NCBI GenBank assembly: GCA_963853835.1
Contig: OY970834.1
Location: 36,177,257 to 36,241,256 of the forward strand
DNA length: 64,000 bases
Source of the DNA: Calendula officinalis
Taxonomy: Eukaryota > Streptophyta > Magnoliopsida > Asterales > Asteraceae
Direction of reading: 5' to 3'
Shown here piece by piece: positions 46,471 to 59,026 of the stretch. The notes beneath the pieces are model-generated. The model saw only the letters and a list, made by a program, of their open reading frames with translations. It ran no database searches and was not told where the DNA came from. Position numbers and translations under genes: made by a program. The stretch's first letter is position 1. Each line of letters begins with the position of its first letter.

Positions 46471-48670
46471 ACCAAAGTAACTTGGATTATAATATCACAT
46501 TATTACGAATTAAATCAAGAACACTAATAAATCTTTAAGAAGGATGTTAATAAACAAATGATAAAAAAAAATAAGAATTAATAATTATTTTTAAAATATA
46601 AAAATAAATAAAAGTTTTATAAGGAGGGAAGATTCACTTAAATTGGGAAAATGGTGGAATTATAATACCAGCAGGTCACATCAAGAAAGGCAGAAAGTTA
46701 GTGAAGATGCAAGAACCAAAGCAGCTTTTTAATGCTTGCACTCCAAATTAGAAATATCGACAAAAGAAAACGACATTCCATATTTTCACCATCAAATCCA
46801 CTCTACCATTACTTCTTATATAACTTTTATTAACATCCTATTATTATCCGCATCGATTCTAGGCTACTGAATAACTTTTATTATTCGGAACGCAGGTTGC
46901 AAAAAAAAAAAAGTCATAGATTGAGGTCACAGGTTTGATCTCTCTTTGTAAACATCTACCAGATAATCAGAGAAAGCTTTGAAAATAACCATGATAATAG
47001 TTATGTTGCGTACATCACGACTAAAATTCGACCACCCAAGGAAGCCCATCGGAACTACCTTAAAAGAAAAAAAGTGTGTATATATATGTTGCGAATATGG
47101 AATAGAAAATGATGCGGAGTAGATGATTAAGGAAAGGAGTGGGCAATGACATGTTGCATTTAAAGCTTTGCGTGTATATGGTGTGATCTTTTGGAAAAGT
47201 GTTCCTCTTTCCCCTACACATTTTAGCATTATAATATACAACAAGTAAAAGAAAACAACTTTTTCTTTAACTGTTATTCATGGCTGAAAGACGGTTTATT
47301 AAGATGCCCTATCTTTTTATATGATTAACGTATATTAATGATTAGAAACTTATGTGTAAAAGTTTTATAGAAAACATCGGGAAAAAATGTTCATAAAAAT
47401 TGGCTTTAAATGGTGTTGCAACCCTCACACATTTATATTTTTGTCTAGTTTCTTGCTAGATACTTTTATATATAATTTGTCGTTGCATGTTCTTAAAAAA
47501 AAAATCTCCATTTTAGACGATATTGCCAAACACATTGATTTATCGGGCATGCTTTTTTGTCGTACGTTGTTTGATGTAGATAAAAATCTCGTCTTTTCTC
47601 AAGTTTTGTGTACTTCTGACATATTATTTTTAGGTTCAACTCATGAGTAGAAATGTTAGGTAGACATAGCCTCAAATGGGACGATTATTTGATGTAGCGG
47701 ATCTTCGTTTTTCTAGTATGTATGCTATCATTTGATCTTCAACTTTCATTAATGCCGATCGATAAAGCAATTAGGATTGAGTCTGGTGCTTCGAAATGTC
47801 TAGGATGCAATTATCGATGTAGTCGTCGCTCGGGTGGCTATGGAAATCTACTTGATGCCTTCCTAAACTAAAGATTATCGAAGAGATCATACATCCATCT
47901 TCAATCATTTTTTGGATCGAAAACCGAAAACCGATCGATAAACTTTGAAATAAGCATGCTTGCATTTGGTGTTTCGTTTATCCTTGTTAGCTAATTAATT
48001 AAGATTAGTTGAAACTTATAATTATTATCTATTCCTATATATTGTACGTTTGGGCACCATCCTTTATATGACATTACCTTTATTTGATACAGTAAAATTT
48101 AGTGATATTATTATTATTTAATGAAATTAAAATTACTAAATGGTTTTAATTAATGCATGTATATGGTTTTATTGCATATGCATATACACACATACACGTA
48201 CTACACATTATCCTATTTTATCAATAGAGACTTTAGTACACACTTTTAAACATGTAACTGTAGATACAGGTGGGAAAGAAAGGGTATACTGTAGCTACAA
48301 AATATATTGCTACCACTTTTCTTTAACCTATTTATTTTGTTCATAAATCAAATGTGTAATATATGTATCTTAATATTATAGGTATATTTATAGATGTGCG
48401 TGTATTATAGGCTTATAGGAGTATATGTATATGTGTTTGTGTGAATGTGTGTGTATGTATATATCCTTTCACCTTGCACACACCCTTCTCTGGTACTAAT
48501 CATTCTCCTTCTTCTTCAATTTATCAGGTGTTTCACTTCCACTTCCACCAACCCTTGCAAATAGTCTCACACAGTTATGGTGGATCTGCGTTTGGTGGAT
48601 TCTAGGGTTTCTAATTTAGGTTAAAACCCTAACTACCACTTTAAAGATTCAGCCTACCAAGTTTCTTTAA
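46471..48670. other. Upstream region of the LATERAL SUPPRESSOR-like gene
   Basis: About 2.2 kb without a supported coding region. The last 250 bp are the likely core promoter and leader: a TATATATCC stretch near 48458, a C/T-rich stretch, and AAACCCTAA near 48625. Open frames here are short and AT-rich and do not look like proteins. Confidence 0.5.
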
Positions 48671-49999
48671 ATGTTGGATTCATCATCTTGTTCACATCAT
48701 CATCAACAACCGCTACAACAACAAGAAAACCAAGAAGAAGCTCATTTTCCGGCGGATCTATCCCTCCCGCCACCACCACCAATCGCCGGACAGTTACACC
48801 ACCAGATCCAACAACATGATCAAGAAGTTGAGATGCATATGATGGGCAAGTTTAGTAGCTACACCCCACCATCTATTTACTTCCGTCAACTACTTTTAAC
48901 CTGTGCTCACTCCATTTCCCGGTGTGACTTCACCGCCGCCCACCGTATCACCGCCATCCTCTCCGCCAATTCTTCACCTTACGGTGATTCATCGGAAAGA
49001 TTAATCCATTCTTTCACTAAAGCCCTAACTTTACGCATCAATAACACCACCACTGCTTCTACTAATTATGATGATGCAATTCTACAATCATCATATTTAT
49101 CGCTTAATCAAATAACCCCATTCATAAGATTTAGTCAACTCACTGCTAATCAAGCGATCTTGGAAGCCATTGACGAACCTCGTGATCATTTACATGACGT
49201 TCATATTCTGGATTTTGATATAATGCACGGCGTTCAATGGCCGTCGTTGATGCAAGCAATCGCCGACCGTCACAGCCGTCACCCACCGCCAACTCTACGC
49301 ATCACCGCCACCGGAACCAACCTTGATATCCTCCGTAGAACCGGTGACCGTCTCTCTAAATTCGCCCATTCATTAGGTCTCAGATTCCGGTTCTTTCCGG
49401 TACTACTTCCTCAAACTAACAACAGCTTAACGGTGGATGACGTAATCAACCATCTCTCCACCGTCCTTCTCCTCCCAAACGAAATCCTGGCCGTTAATTG
49501 CGTCCTTTACCTCCACCGCCTGCTGATTGATCGTGACAAGGTTTGCTTACTATTAAAAAAGATCAAATCAATGAACCCTAAAGTCGTAACTTTAGCTGAA
49601 AAAGAAGCAAACCATAACCACCCAATATTTCTTTCAAGATTCGAAGAAGCTTTGAACTATTACACCGCCGTGTTTGAGTCGCTTGAAGCAACGCTGCCGC
49701 CGAACAGCCGGGAACGGATGGCGGTGGAGCAGGTGTGGTTTGGGAGAGAGATCGCCGATATAGTGACGTCAGAGGGAGAGATGAGGAGAGAGAGACATGA
49801 GAGGTTTCTATCATGGGATATGATGATGAGGATTGCCGGATTTAGGAATGTTCCGTTAAGTCCGTTTGCTCTTTCTCAGGCGAAACTGCTGTTGAGACTC
49901 CATTATCCTTCTGAAGGTTATAATCTTCAAGTTGTGAATGATTCTTTCTTTTTGGGTTGGCAGAATCAACCCCTTTTCTCTGTTTCTTCTTGGCATTAA
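48671..49999 (+). CDS. LAS: GRAS transcription regulator, LATERAL SUPPRESSOR (LAS/Ls/SCL18) type
   Basis: A single-exon 442-residue frame starting ATGTTGGATTC, after a Q/H/P-rich variable N-terminus. The GRAS domain runs from about residue 68 to the end. The leucine heptad I region is IYFRQLLLTCAHSISRCDF. The VHIID-type motif is VHILDFDIMHGVQWP. A second leucine heptad region follows, then a PFYRE-type region ending ERMAVEQVWFGREIADIV, and the SAW region with RHERFLSWDMMMRIAGF and FFLGWQNQPLF. The phrases QSSYLSLNQITPFIRFSQLT and LRRTGDRLSKFAHSLGLRF are, as I recall them, particular to LAS/Ls rather than other GRAS groups. LAS is required for axillary meristem initiation in leaf axils. All motifs and the stop position fit a functional gene. 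Confidence 0.93.
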   Translation: MLDSSSCSHHHQQPLQQQENQEEAHFPADLSLPPPPPIAGQLHHQIQQHDQEVEMHMMGKFSSYTPPSIYFRQLLLTCAHSISRCDFTAAHRITAILSANSSPYGDSSERLIHSFTKALTLRINNTTTASTNYDDAILQSSYLSLNQITPFIRFSQLTANQAILEAIDEPRDHLHDVHILDFDIMHGVQWPSLMQAIADRHSRHPPPTLRITATGTNLDILRRTGDRLSKFAHSLGLRFRFFPVLLPQTNNSLTVDDVINHLSTVLLLPNEILAVNCVLYLHRLLIDRDKVCLLLKKIKSMNPKVVTLAEKEANHNHPIFLSRFEEALNYYTAVFESLEATLPPNSRERMAVEQVWFGREIADIVTSEGEMRRERHERFLSWDMMMRIAGFRNVPLSPFALSQAKLLLRLHYPSEGYNLQVVNDSFFLGWQNQPLFSVSSWH

Positions 50000-50408
50000 C
50001 TATATACATGATCTTCATCATTAATTATTTATGATATGATAATAAATGTCTTACATACATACTATACAGACACACACATATAACATGTGTGTATATATGA
50101 AGAAACCCTATTTAGGATTCTATACCCTAGCTACCTCAGGCGCCGCATGGTGTTCAATTCTTTGTTTGCATGAAAACCACAACATTAAGCTCATCTGGAA
50201 ATCTCTATGTCACAAATATGTAGGAGATATTGAGTTTATATATTATACATGCATAATTGGGGGATTCAGTAAACCTAATCCACTGCTGGACTATACCTTT
50301 TTCAGCAAGGCAACAAATGGCAATTGCTCGTCTATTAGTATTAATTAGTTGATAGTGGAGTAGATTAGGGATTCAAGTTAAGTTAATGAGATATATATAT
50401 ATTTTTAT
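50000..50408 (+). other. 3' flank of the LAS-like gene
   Basis: Contains the likely 3' untranslated region (AATAAATG near 50040) and about 350 bp of AT-rich sequence. In Arabidopsis the LAS expression domain depends on a conserved 3' enhancer. I cannot identify one by eye here. Confidence 0.4.
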
Positions 50409-50441
50409 TTTTTTTTTGAACGGCTAGTTAGTAAGTTAATG
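50409..50441 (-). mobile_element. SINE 3' tail fragment (minus strand)
   Basis: Read on the minus strand it is TTAACTTACTAACTAGCCGTTC followed by A residues, matching the 3' end of the SINE at 36465-36658. It is cut on its 5' side by the CACTA end at 50442. Confidence 0.8.
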
Positions 50442-51045
50442 CACTACAAGAAAAACCACCTTTGCCGACGAAACCTATAGTGACGACAAATGTCGTCGCT
50501 ATAGCTCGAGCTATAGCGACGACAAGTAGTCGGGACAGGTTAAAAAAAACTTTGACCGGGGCTACCCATTGACTTTAGCTATGGTGACGACACATCATCG
50601 GCAAAAGTGGAAAATGAAATCTCGCCTTTGACCAATATCTATACCGACGACATGTTGTCGGGACATATATAAAATAAAATAATTTTCATTTTCTTTTGTT
50701 AAGTTTTGCGAAAATAACATTTTTTATCGTTTTGTGGACACATATGGCGACGACAAGTGGTCGGGACAGAGAAAATATTATTTATGATTTATTTTCTTTA
50801 AATATAGTTGCCGGAGATAGAAATGACGACATCCTATGCCGACGACACGTAGTCGGCATAGGTTAAATTTAAATAATTTTTTATTTTCTTTTATAAATGT
50901 CGCCGGAGAAAAAAACGATGCCGTTTGGTTGGAATCTATAGCGACGACATGTGGTCGTTAACAATAAAAAATTAAATATTTTTTTTACTTTTTCCCTATA
51001 GCGACTACATGTCGTCGCTATAGCTGTTTTAGGGATTAGGGGTTA
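50442..51045. mobile_element. CACTA transposon terminus with subterminal repeats
   Basis: It begins CACTACAAGAAAAACC, the diagnostic terminus of CACTA (En/Spm) elements. For about 600 bp it carries repeated, often inverted CGACGACA/TGTCGTCG and CTATAGCGAC words, the subterminal transposase-binding array. 50491-50524 is a perfect 34-bp palindrome (half: TGTCGTCGCTATAGCTC). I could not find the opposite end (TTCTTGTAGTG) to the right, so the element looks truncated near 51045. No transposase. Confidence 0.85.
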
Positions 51046-51099
51046 GGGTCTAGGGTTGATGTGTGTATTTAGAATTTAGGGTTTAATGTGTATTTATAA

Positions 51100-51430
51100 C
51101 TCTATGAATGTATATATCAGTGTGTACTGTCAATGGATGTATCACTGCATGTACTCGTATCAATGTATGTATGAATCCATGTATATCTCGTGTGTATTAC
51201 ATGCATATATATCTCAGTGTATGTATACCCGTTTTAATAGATGTATCACTTCATGTATTCGTATCAATGTGTATGTATCGCCTTATGTATGTATCTACTG
51301 TATCGTTGTATCCGTGTATGTGCCAATGTATACTATCAATGGATGTATCACTGCACATACTCGTATCAATGTATTTAGGAATCCATGTATATATCTCGTG
51401 TATACCTGTATTAATGCATATTAGGTATGT
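51100..51430. repeat. About 103-bp tandem repeat, roughly three copies
   Basis: GATGTATCACT starts at 51136, 51240 and 51342, followed each time by a variant of CATGTACTCGTATCAATGTA. The copies have diverged by substitutions and small indels. The array leads directly into an (AT)n tract. Confidence 0.85.
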
Positions 51431-51438
51431 ATTACAGT

Positions 51439-51442
<4 letters not shown>

Positions 51443-51516
<74 letters not shown>
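51443..51516. repeat. (AT)n microsatellite
   Basis: Uninterrupted AT dinucleotides over about 74 bp, forming the left border of the TIR element that follows. Confidence 0.97.
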
Positions 51517-53217
<1,701 letters not shown>

Positions 53218-53228
53218 ATAGAATGATG

Positions 53229-53352
53229 TCCATATGGTTCGAGCTTAGGCAGTGACATCCACAAGGGGCAGTATACATTCCCTCGAACCTTTCACCTATT
53301 TACCTTAAACATTCCTCCAATACCACTAGGCTACAAGCCTTGGCTCCATCAC
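53229..53352 (-). mobile_element. SINE copy with internal deletion (minus strand)
   Basis: On the minus strand it reads through GTAGCCTAGTGGTATTGG (A-box), AGGTTCGAGGGAATGTATAC and CCCCTTGTGGATGTCACTGC, matching the SINE at 36465. The B-box segment (GGTTCAAGTCC in the full copy) is deleted or strongly diverged, so it should not be transcribable. Confidence 0.82.
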
Positions 53353-53633
53353 CTTAATGAGATATATAATTATAATATAATCTTTTTGTATTATTTATTT
53401 GGGGATATATCGTTTATATTGTTAAAGTAGTTTAATGACATGCTCTACTTGTATTGTTAATATTATATTACTATGTATATTGCATTAGAAAAATGATTGA
53501 AATGCTCAAGTCATTTTTCTAAAGATGTGTCCAATTCATTCAAATATTAACAGTCTGATATTCGTATTTTATTTCTTCACGTTGATCTTTGATTTTACCA
53601 CTGTTTCGGTATCGATCTCTTTTATTAGGTTGA
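53353..53633. other. AT-rich spacer
   Basis: No gene or defined repeat. The left flank of the Ty3-type LTR starts at 53634. Confidence 0.45.
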
Positions 53634-54198
53634 TGTTCGAGCAACGATTGTCAAACACGAAGATTAGGCGACGTCAACCTTGGATCTCCTGTGATGATCA
53701 CAGTGCAGACCCAACAAGTTCTTGGCGAACCTAGGGTGATCAAGGTTGAGTGCGAAGGTGAAAGTAAGAGTGCGTGAACTCTGTGTTTTAAGACTTCTTT
53801 TTTCGAATCTGTCTCAATGTGTGTTAACAATGAGTTAGGCCATGTATTTATATGGCCCGTCTCAGTATATGGAACGTTGGCCATCATGACTGCAATAAAG
53901 CGATCATGACGCGCCATTATGACGATGTCAATGATTGTGTAACGCCCGCAATAAAGCAGTCATGAAGCGCCATTATGACGGCCAATAAGACATGCGCTTC
54001 TGACCATCCTGACAGGCGATGATGACCGGCCGGTGATAAATTGACAGGCGGACTTTGACAGGCGTCATGACTTTGACAGGCGGTCATGACTTTGACAGGT
54101 CATGACTTTGGCGAGGTCATGACTTTGGCGGATCCCCGTGTGCCAGCGGCTCCAACGTGGGCTCTTGAACATAAGAGTCCATCATCATATACATAGGT

Positions 54199-54504
54199 TG
54201 TTAGGTACTAGATATGTTGTAATAGTTAGTCTAGGGGGTAATAGTGTAACAATGTATAGATGTTAGGTTTTATTACCAAAATGGTCCTAACTAACCAAGA
54301 ATTGAGCCATGGTATAAATACCAAAGTGTAAGGCTCAATTCTTCAACTTTTGCACAATTAACATTTCACATTTCCAGCAAATTGTTCTCTCTAACTTCTC
54401 TCTACTTTCTCTCTCTAAAACCCTAATCTCCTTCTTCACTTTTATCACCAAAATCATCATCAAACCTCACTAAATGGATTGAATCAGTGTTATTGTGCTT
54501 TTCA
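54199..54504 (+). mobile_element. 5' LTR (306 bp)
   Basis: It begins TGTTAGGTACTAGATATG and ends GTGCTTTTCA, two bases before the primer-binding site. A TATA box TATAAATA at 54313-54320 inside GGTATAAATACC marks the promoter. Transcription would start near 54345. Confidence 0.7.
54313..54320 (+). promoter_or_regulatory. TATA box in the LTR
   Basis: TATAAATA in the 5' LTR, within the near-palindrome GGTATAAATACC. Confidence 0.7.
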
Positions 54505-54506
54505 AT

Positions 54507-54518
54507 TGGTATCAGAGC
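54507..54518 (+). other. Primer-binding site, initiator tRNA-Met type
   Basis: TGGTATCAGAGC, complementary to the 3' end of initiator tRNA-Met, two bases after the LTR end. Confidence 0.93.
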
Positions 54519-56425
54519 AAAAGTCTTAATTGATTCGATCCATATAAGTTGAGATTAAGCAGATTCATGAAGATTTTGATGGGTTTTTGAAGATTTTTGG
54601 TAAAAAAAAGTGCTCAAAAGTGGTATCAAATTCAAAATCAAAGGTATGTTTCATGTTTTTGACATTATAACTTTGTTCTATTACTGATTTCGAGCAAATC
54701 AGTAACAAATTTCATATTAAAATCATCAAAAACAAGGTTTAATTTGATTTTTAAAGTGAAAAATGAAGAACACATGAAGAACATCTAATTTTCGGAACTT
54801 TTTCTTCAAAATCGAGAAAATTAAAAACTGTTTTCGAAAAAGTGTTTGAATAGGATTGTAGGTAATTGAAAATCGAACGTTTTGCAAAAAGAATCACTCG
54901 ATTTGGTTAAGAAATGAACAAGTTATGATGATTTTTGTGAATTTTTAAAAAAGTTCGAGATCTGATTCAAGTGTTCGGCCCGAACACTATCTCCAATCTC
55001 GGCCCGAACTTCTTAATAAGTTCGACCCGAACTTCTTAATAAGTTCGGCCCGAGAACATAGGCCCAAAAGATACCACACGACGTCGTTTTTGAGGAAAAG
55101 AGAAAGCTGTCCTTTTTGTTTCTCTTTCTCGAGACACGCATCATACAGTCGATGTTATTTCTTCTCGCACAATACAGTACACTTGCATATATACATCATC
55201 ATCTTAAACATCTCACATCGTCTCTCTCATCTCATTTAAACACCATCAACTTCCATCATCCTTCATCTTGACGATCTTCATCAAAACCACCATCTCCTCC
55301 GCCTACCCCCGTCGACATATCCTCTATCTCCGCCACTCCTTTCTTCTCCGGCGACTTCCCTTATTCCAGCGGCTTTCGTCTCCAGCGACTACTCCGACAA
55401 GTTCTGGTTTTCCGGCAACAACCGTTTACACCCAACGGCTTTATCAACGATCTCCGGCGGAACCATCCTATCTCCGCCACTCATCTCCAACCCCGGCTAC
55501 CTCAAACCGTCGACCTTCCGCCATCTTCTCCGCCGACCGTCTCTGCAACATTCGTCTTCTCCGGCAAGTTTTTTTTTTCCGGCAAGACTAAAACTCACAA
55601 ATCAGTCACCTCGAAAAACCATCTCCGGCTCTCCTCCTCAGCTCGAGCTTCATCATACAATTCCGGAACCACCTCTGCCGATAACCTTTCATCATCTCCG
55701 GCTCCGTCACCGACAACAATTCTATATCAGTGTCTGGTTTTTCCGGCTATAACAAGCAATCGGTTTGAATTCCTACTTCAGTGTCACTTGGTGATGTGAA
55801 TTATTTTGAAGATTAAAGAACTAACGGTTTCAATTGCAATTAATTTTATAAGAATTCTAAATCAGTGGTAATGGAATGAAATTCCAGACGTTCTGTTAGA
55901 TCATACTTGCTATAAAATCACAATTAGTCATAAAGAAACATCTGATAAAATTTGACCACAATTTTAGCCCAATACTCTTGTTAGCCCATCATCACTTGGT
56001 TTAAAAGTCCAAACCCATCAAAAAAATCTAAAAAATCTAAGTTTTAAGTCCAATTTAATTTAACCAAAATTTTTTAAGTCCAAGTATTCTCTTGTTTGAG
56101 CCACGTGCTTATTGTTAAAACTCAAAATCACTAAAATCCATTTTTACAAGTGATATTTAAAATTTAAAAAAAAAAAAAAAAAAACCCCTTCACTTATAAA
56201 GTCCACAAAAATTTATAAAAAGCTAAATTTTTTTATTTCATTTTTTTTTCCAAATCGTATTTTCATATAATTTTGAAATTTAAAATTCTCATACGTTTTA
56301 CACCATTTTCTTCACACTCAACAACATCAATTTGTTAAGTTCAACATTTTCCATAGTCCAAATCATTTTGTCACATCATTCATTTATTTAAAATTTACAT
56401 ATTTTGAAAAAAAAAAAGGGTTAAA
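54519..56425 (+). other. Long leader of the LTR element
   Basis: About 1.9 kb between the primer-binding site and the coiled-coil frame. It holds a duplicated phrase CCCGAACTTCTTAATAAGTTCG near 55003-55045 that can form hairpins. A CT-rich and CCGGCGAC-rich stretch at 55280-55740 includes a 107-residue open frame without recognisable domains, probably chance. An A-rich stretch lies near 56165. Confidence 0.5.
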
Positions 56426-57511
56426 ATGGATGAAAATTTAATTAAATCACTTTATAAGGTAATTTGTGAATTAAAAGAATCAGATGCGGTGTGGGAAATT
56501 ACAAGTACGCAGCATTATGTTTTATTTGAGAAAAAATTTCATGATAATGTTAGGAATTTACAACTAAGTAATGATTACAAAGAAAATTTGGAGAAAAGTG
56601 AGAAAATTAATTGCAAATTTGTTATTTTAACTGATAAAGTTCAAGCACTTGAATCTGAAAATGCAAATTTGAAATCAAAAATTACAACTTTTGAAACAGA
56701 TTCTGAGAACTTTAAAATTCAGATTGCAGAACTAACAAAACAACTCCATGACTCCAACCAGTTGAATAGTTTGAACATCAAAAAATATGATTCTGTTTGT
56801 GCGGAAAATCAGGTTTTGAATGATAAAATTAAACATCTTGAATGTAATTTTGGATCAGATTTACAAAAACAAATCAATATTTTTAATATTGATAAAACAA
56901 AATTGCTAGATAAAATTACATCTCTTGAAACAGATCTTTCTTTGTCTCAAACTAAAAACGAAGGTTTGAAAATCAAGCTAGAAGAAAGTTTTAAATCTAA
57001 AATCATTGACAAAGGAAAACAAGACGTACAAGTACCGATTAAGATTTACACCAGTGAATCTTCAAAAGCTGTTACCAAAAAGATCTCACAATTTACCACT
57101 TATTCTCTTCAAAAGAGTAAAAAGTTCATTATGAATTCAAAATTTCCGGAACCTTGTAATTTAAATTCAAAGGATCGTACACCTTTAAAGAAATTCTTTT
57201 CTAAAACAAACACTTTGAGGTATACGAGGAAAGATTTACTTTCTCTGGCACCTAAAACAATTTGTAAATCAGTGCCAACTGCAAACCCTGCTTCTGTCTA
57301 CAAAATTCATACGAGCTCAATTGCAAAATGGATTCCTAAAACTCCAAAATCTCAAATAATTCCCCAGAAATTATTTGAACGTAAAACATCGAATTTCAAT
57401 TTTTCATGGAATTCCAAATCTTTACATCAAATCGATACAACTTATCGATGGTTTCATTCTAACACTAACACCATCGGACCCAAACAAATATGGGTACCAA
57501 AAGTTGTATGA
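56426..57511 (+). CDS. Coiled-coil protein of the non-autonomous LTR element (gag-like)
   Basis: An open frame of 361 residues with a proper ATG (AAAATGGATGAA). Residues about 1-200 are almost entirely heptad-patterned helix rich in K, E, L, N and S (for example NLEKSEKINCKFVILTDKVQ), a long coiled coil. The second half is basic, with lysine- and threonine-rich stretches and the terminal phrase GPKQIWVPK. IWVPK near the gag-pol border is a phrase I associate with SIRE-type copia polyproteins. No CCHC knuckle, protease or polymerase is present. It probably binds RNA or assembles with a partner gag. That the frame is intact suggests selection or recent activity. It is not a cellular gene, given the flanking primer-binding site and LTRs. 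Confidence 0.7.
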   Translation: MDENLIKSLYKVICELKESDAVWEITSTQHYVLFEKKFHDNVRNLQLSNDYKENLEKSEKINCKFVILTDKVQALESENANLKSKITTFETDSENFKIQIAELTKQLHDSNQLNSLNIKKYDSVCAENQVLNDKIKHLECNFGSDLQKQINIFNIDKTKLLDKITSLETDLSLSQTKNEGLKIKLEESFKSKIIDKGKQDVQVPIKIYTSESSKAVTKKISQFTTYSLQKSKKFIMNSKFPEPCNLNSKDRTPLKKFFSKTNTLRYTRKDLLSLAPKTICKSVPTANPASVYKIHTSSIAKWIPKTPKSQIIPQKLFERKTSNFNFSWNSKSLHQIDTTYRWFHSNTNTIGPKQIWVPKVV

Positions 57512-57710
57512 TGTGTTTTGCAGGAAGAATGACTTATATACACTTCAGTATATGACTCGCGCTTCATCAAATGACTTATACACAAAACGGTGTATAACTC
57601 GCATTTCAACGTTTAATGGCTTATACATATTACAGTGTATAACCCGCGCTTCAACAGAATGGCTTTCAAGTACATCTGCTTGAAACCCGTTCTTTAAATA
57701 TCATACTTGG

Positions 57711-57830
57711 TTGAGGGGGAGAATTTCTATATTCACTTGTCAAGGGGGAGAAAATAGACATTCTTATGTCAAGGGGGAGCATAACTGCTTTATGATTTTT
57801 GAAAAACAACTGTCGAGGGGGAGCATTCTT
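57711..57830 (+). repeat. Four purine-rich GAGGGGGAG-type tracts in series
   Basis: Variants of (A/G)AGGGGGAG occur at about 57711, 57743, 57772 and 57816 after the coding frame, and again at 59231, 60245 and 60577. The last adjoins the 3' LTR and is the functional polypurine tract. The others resemble it and could act as extra plus-strand priming sites. Confidence 0.8.
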
Positions 57831-57878
57831 TTATAATCGCTACATTCTGTTTCGATGCTCCTTTCAAATTTTTTTTTG

Positions 57879-59026
57879 AATTATCAATATGGAGTATAAA
57901 TTTTTGTAATATCCGTAAACGATCTCATTACCAATCTCAATTGGTACTGATTGCATCTGTTTATTACAAATTTTCTTATTCTATCTTGATAATAATTTTT
58001 TTTCCTCAAACAGTTTTTCAACCTCTTACATATTTACAATCACACAGGGTTATTAATGTTGAGTATTAGCTTTTGCAATATTCGTAAACGATCTCTTTAC
58101 CAGTCTAGGTTGGTACTGATTGCATCTGTTTATTGCAAATTCTCTTGTTTCTCATTGCTACCTTTGTGTTCCTTCATTGTTAATTTCTTTTCAATTGTAA
58201 ATCAAATTTTTCTCCTTTTACATACAAATTTCATTTTTCAAAATTGATACTCAATAACAAATATCTTTTTACTCATATTGAGTTGTTGACATCACATTCT
58301 CATAAATTCTTTATTAATCAGTGATACTCAACATTCCAAAATTTTTATCTCACTTTGTGCTCACAATGATGTGTTCACAACGTAGGATACAAATTTTTGT
58401 CATATTCGTAAACGATCTCTTTACTAATTTCGATTAGTAAAGATTGCATCTGTTTATGACAAATTTTCGTCTCTTGCGTTGTGTCTCAATTTTTCAAAAC
58501 TCCGATTTTGCACTTAAAATTTTCATTTTTTTTAAATGACTTGTTTGCAACATTCAACACAATTTGCTGTTAAATTCATCGATCTCTTTACTGATTTCAA
58601 TCAGTACTGATTGCATCTGTTTTTAACACCATCTTGGATTGATTGTTCTTACTATTTTTCAAACGATTTTCATACTTAAACGATCAATGGAGAATTCATT
58701 TTTCATTTTCTCCAAAATGTTCAGATTCAATTCTGACTTACTCATATTCTCACACACTCAAAATCGTTTTTAATGCACTGTTAGATCCTTGATCTTTGTA
58801 TATCCGTCGATCTCTTCTTTGCACACGTTCAGAGAAGATTGCATCTTTGTAAGTGGTATACTTCACTGATCTTTGATATAACACAACAAATTGATCTCTT
58901 TTAAATTTCAAATATTTGATTAACAATGACTTTAATCATCGTGTTCGTCATATCCGTAAACGATCTCTTTACTGAAGTTCTTCAGTAAAGATTGCATCTG
59001 TTTATGACTTCACGTGATTATTGACA
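57879..59026 (+). ncRNA. Array of six hairpins with a conserved internal core (unrecognised structured RNA)
   Basis: Six units have a left core (TAT(C/T)CGTAAACGATCTC, or shortened CGATCTC) and a right core (GATTGCATCTGTTTA or GATTGCATCT). Left/right cores are at 57909-57926/57949-57963, 58079-58096/58118-58132, 58402-58419/58442-58456, 58580-58586/58609-58622, 58808-58814/58837-58846 and 58951-58967/58990-59004. Between the cores is a short inner stem, for example TTTACTGAA-GTTC-TTCAGTAAA in unit 6. Outside is an outer stem, TTTGTAA/TTACAAA in unit 1, TTTGCAA/TTGCAAA in 2 and TTTGTCA/TGACAAA in 3. The stem letters change between units but keep pairing, while the core bases stay fixed. Unit 5 is the most degenerate. 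I do not recognise the motif as a hammerhead, twister or tRNA-like fold. Confidence 0.7.

Noticed and set aside
55268..55591. 107-residue frame in the leader of the LTR element
   Set aside because: CT-rich low-complexity sequence with no recognisable domain; more likely part of the untranslated leader.
57879..59026. Hammerhead ribozyme array (retrozyme) as the explanation of the hairpins
   Set aside because: The CUGAUGA and GAAA core boxes are absent on either strand in the conserved blocks.
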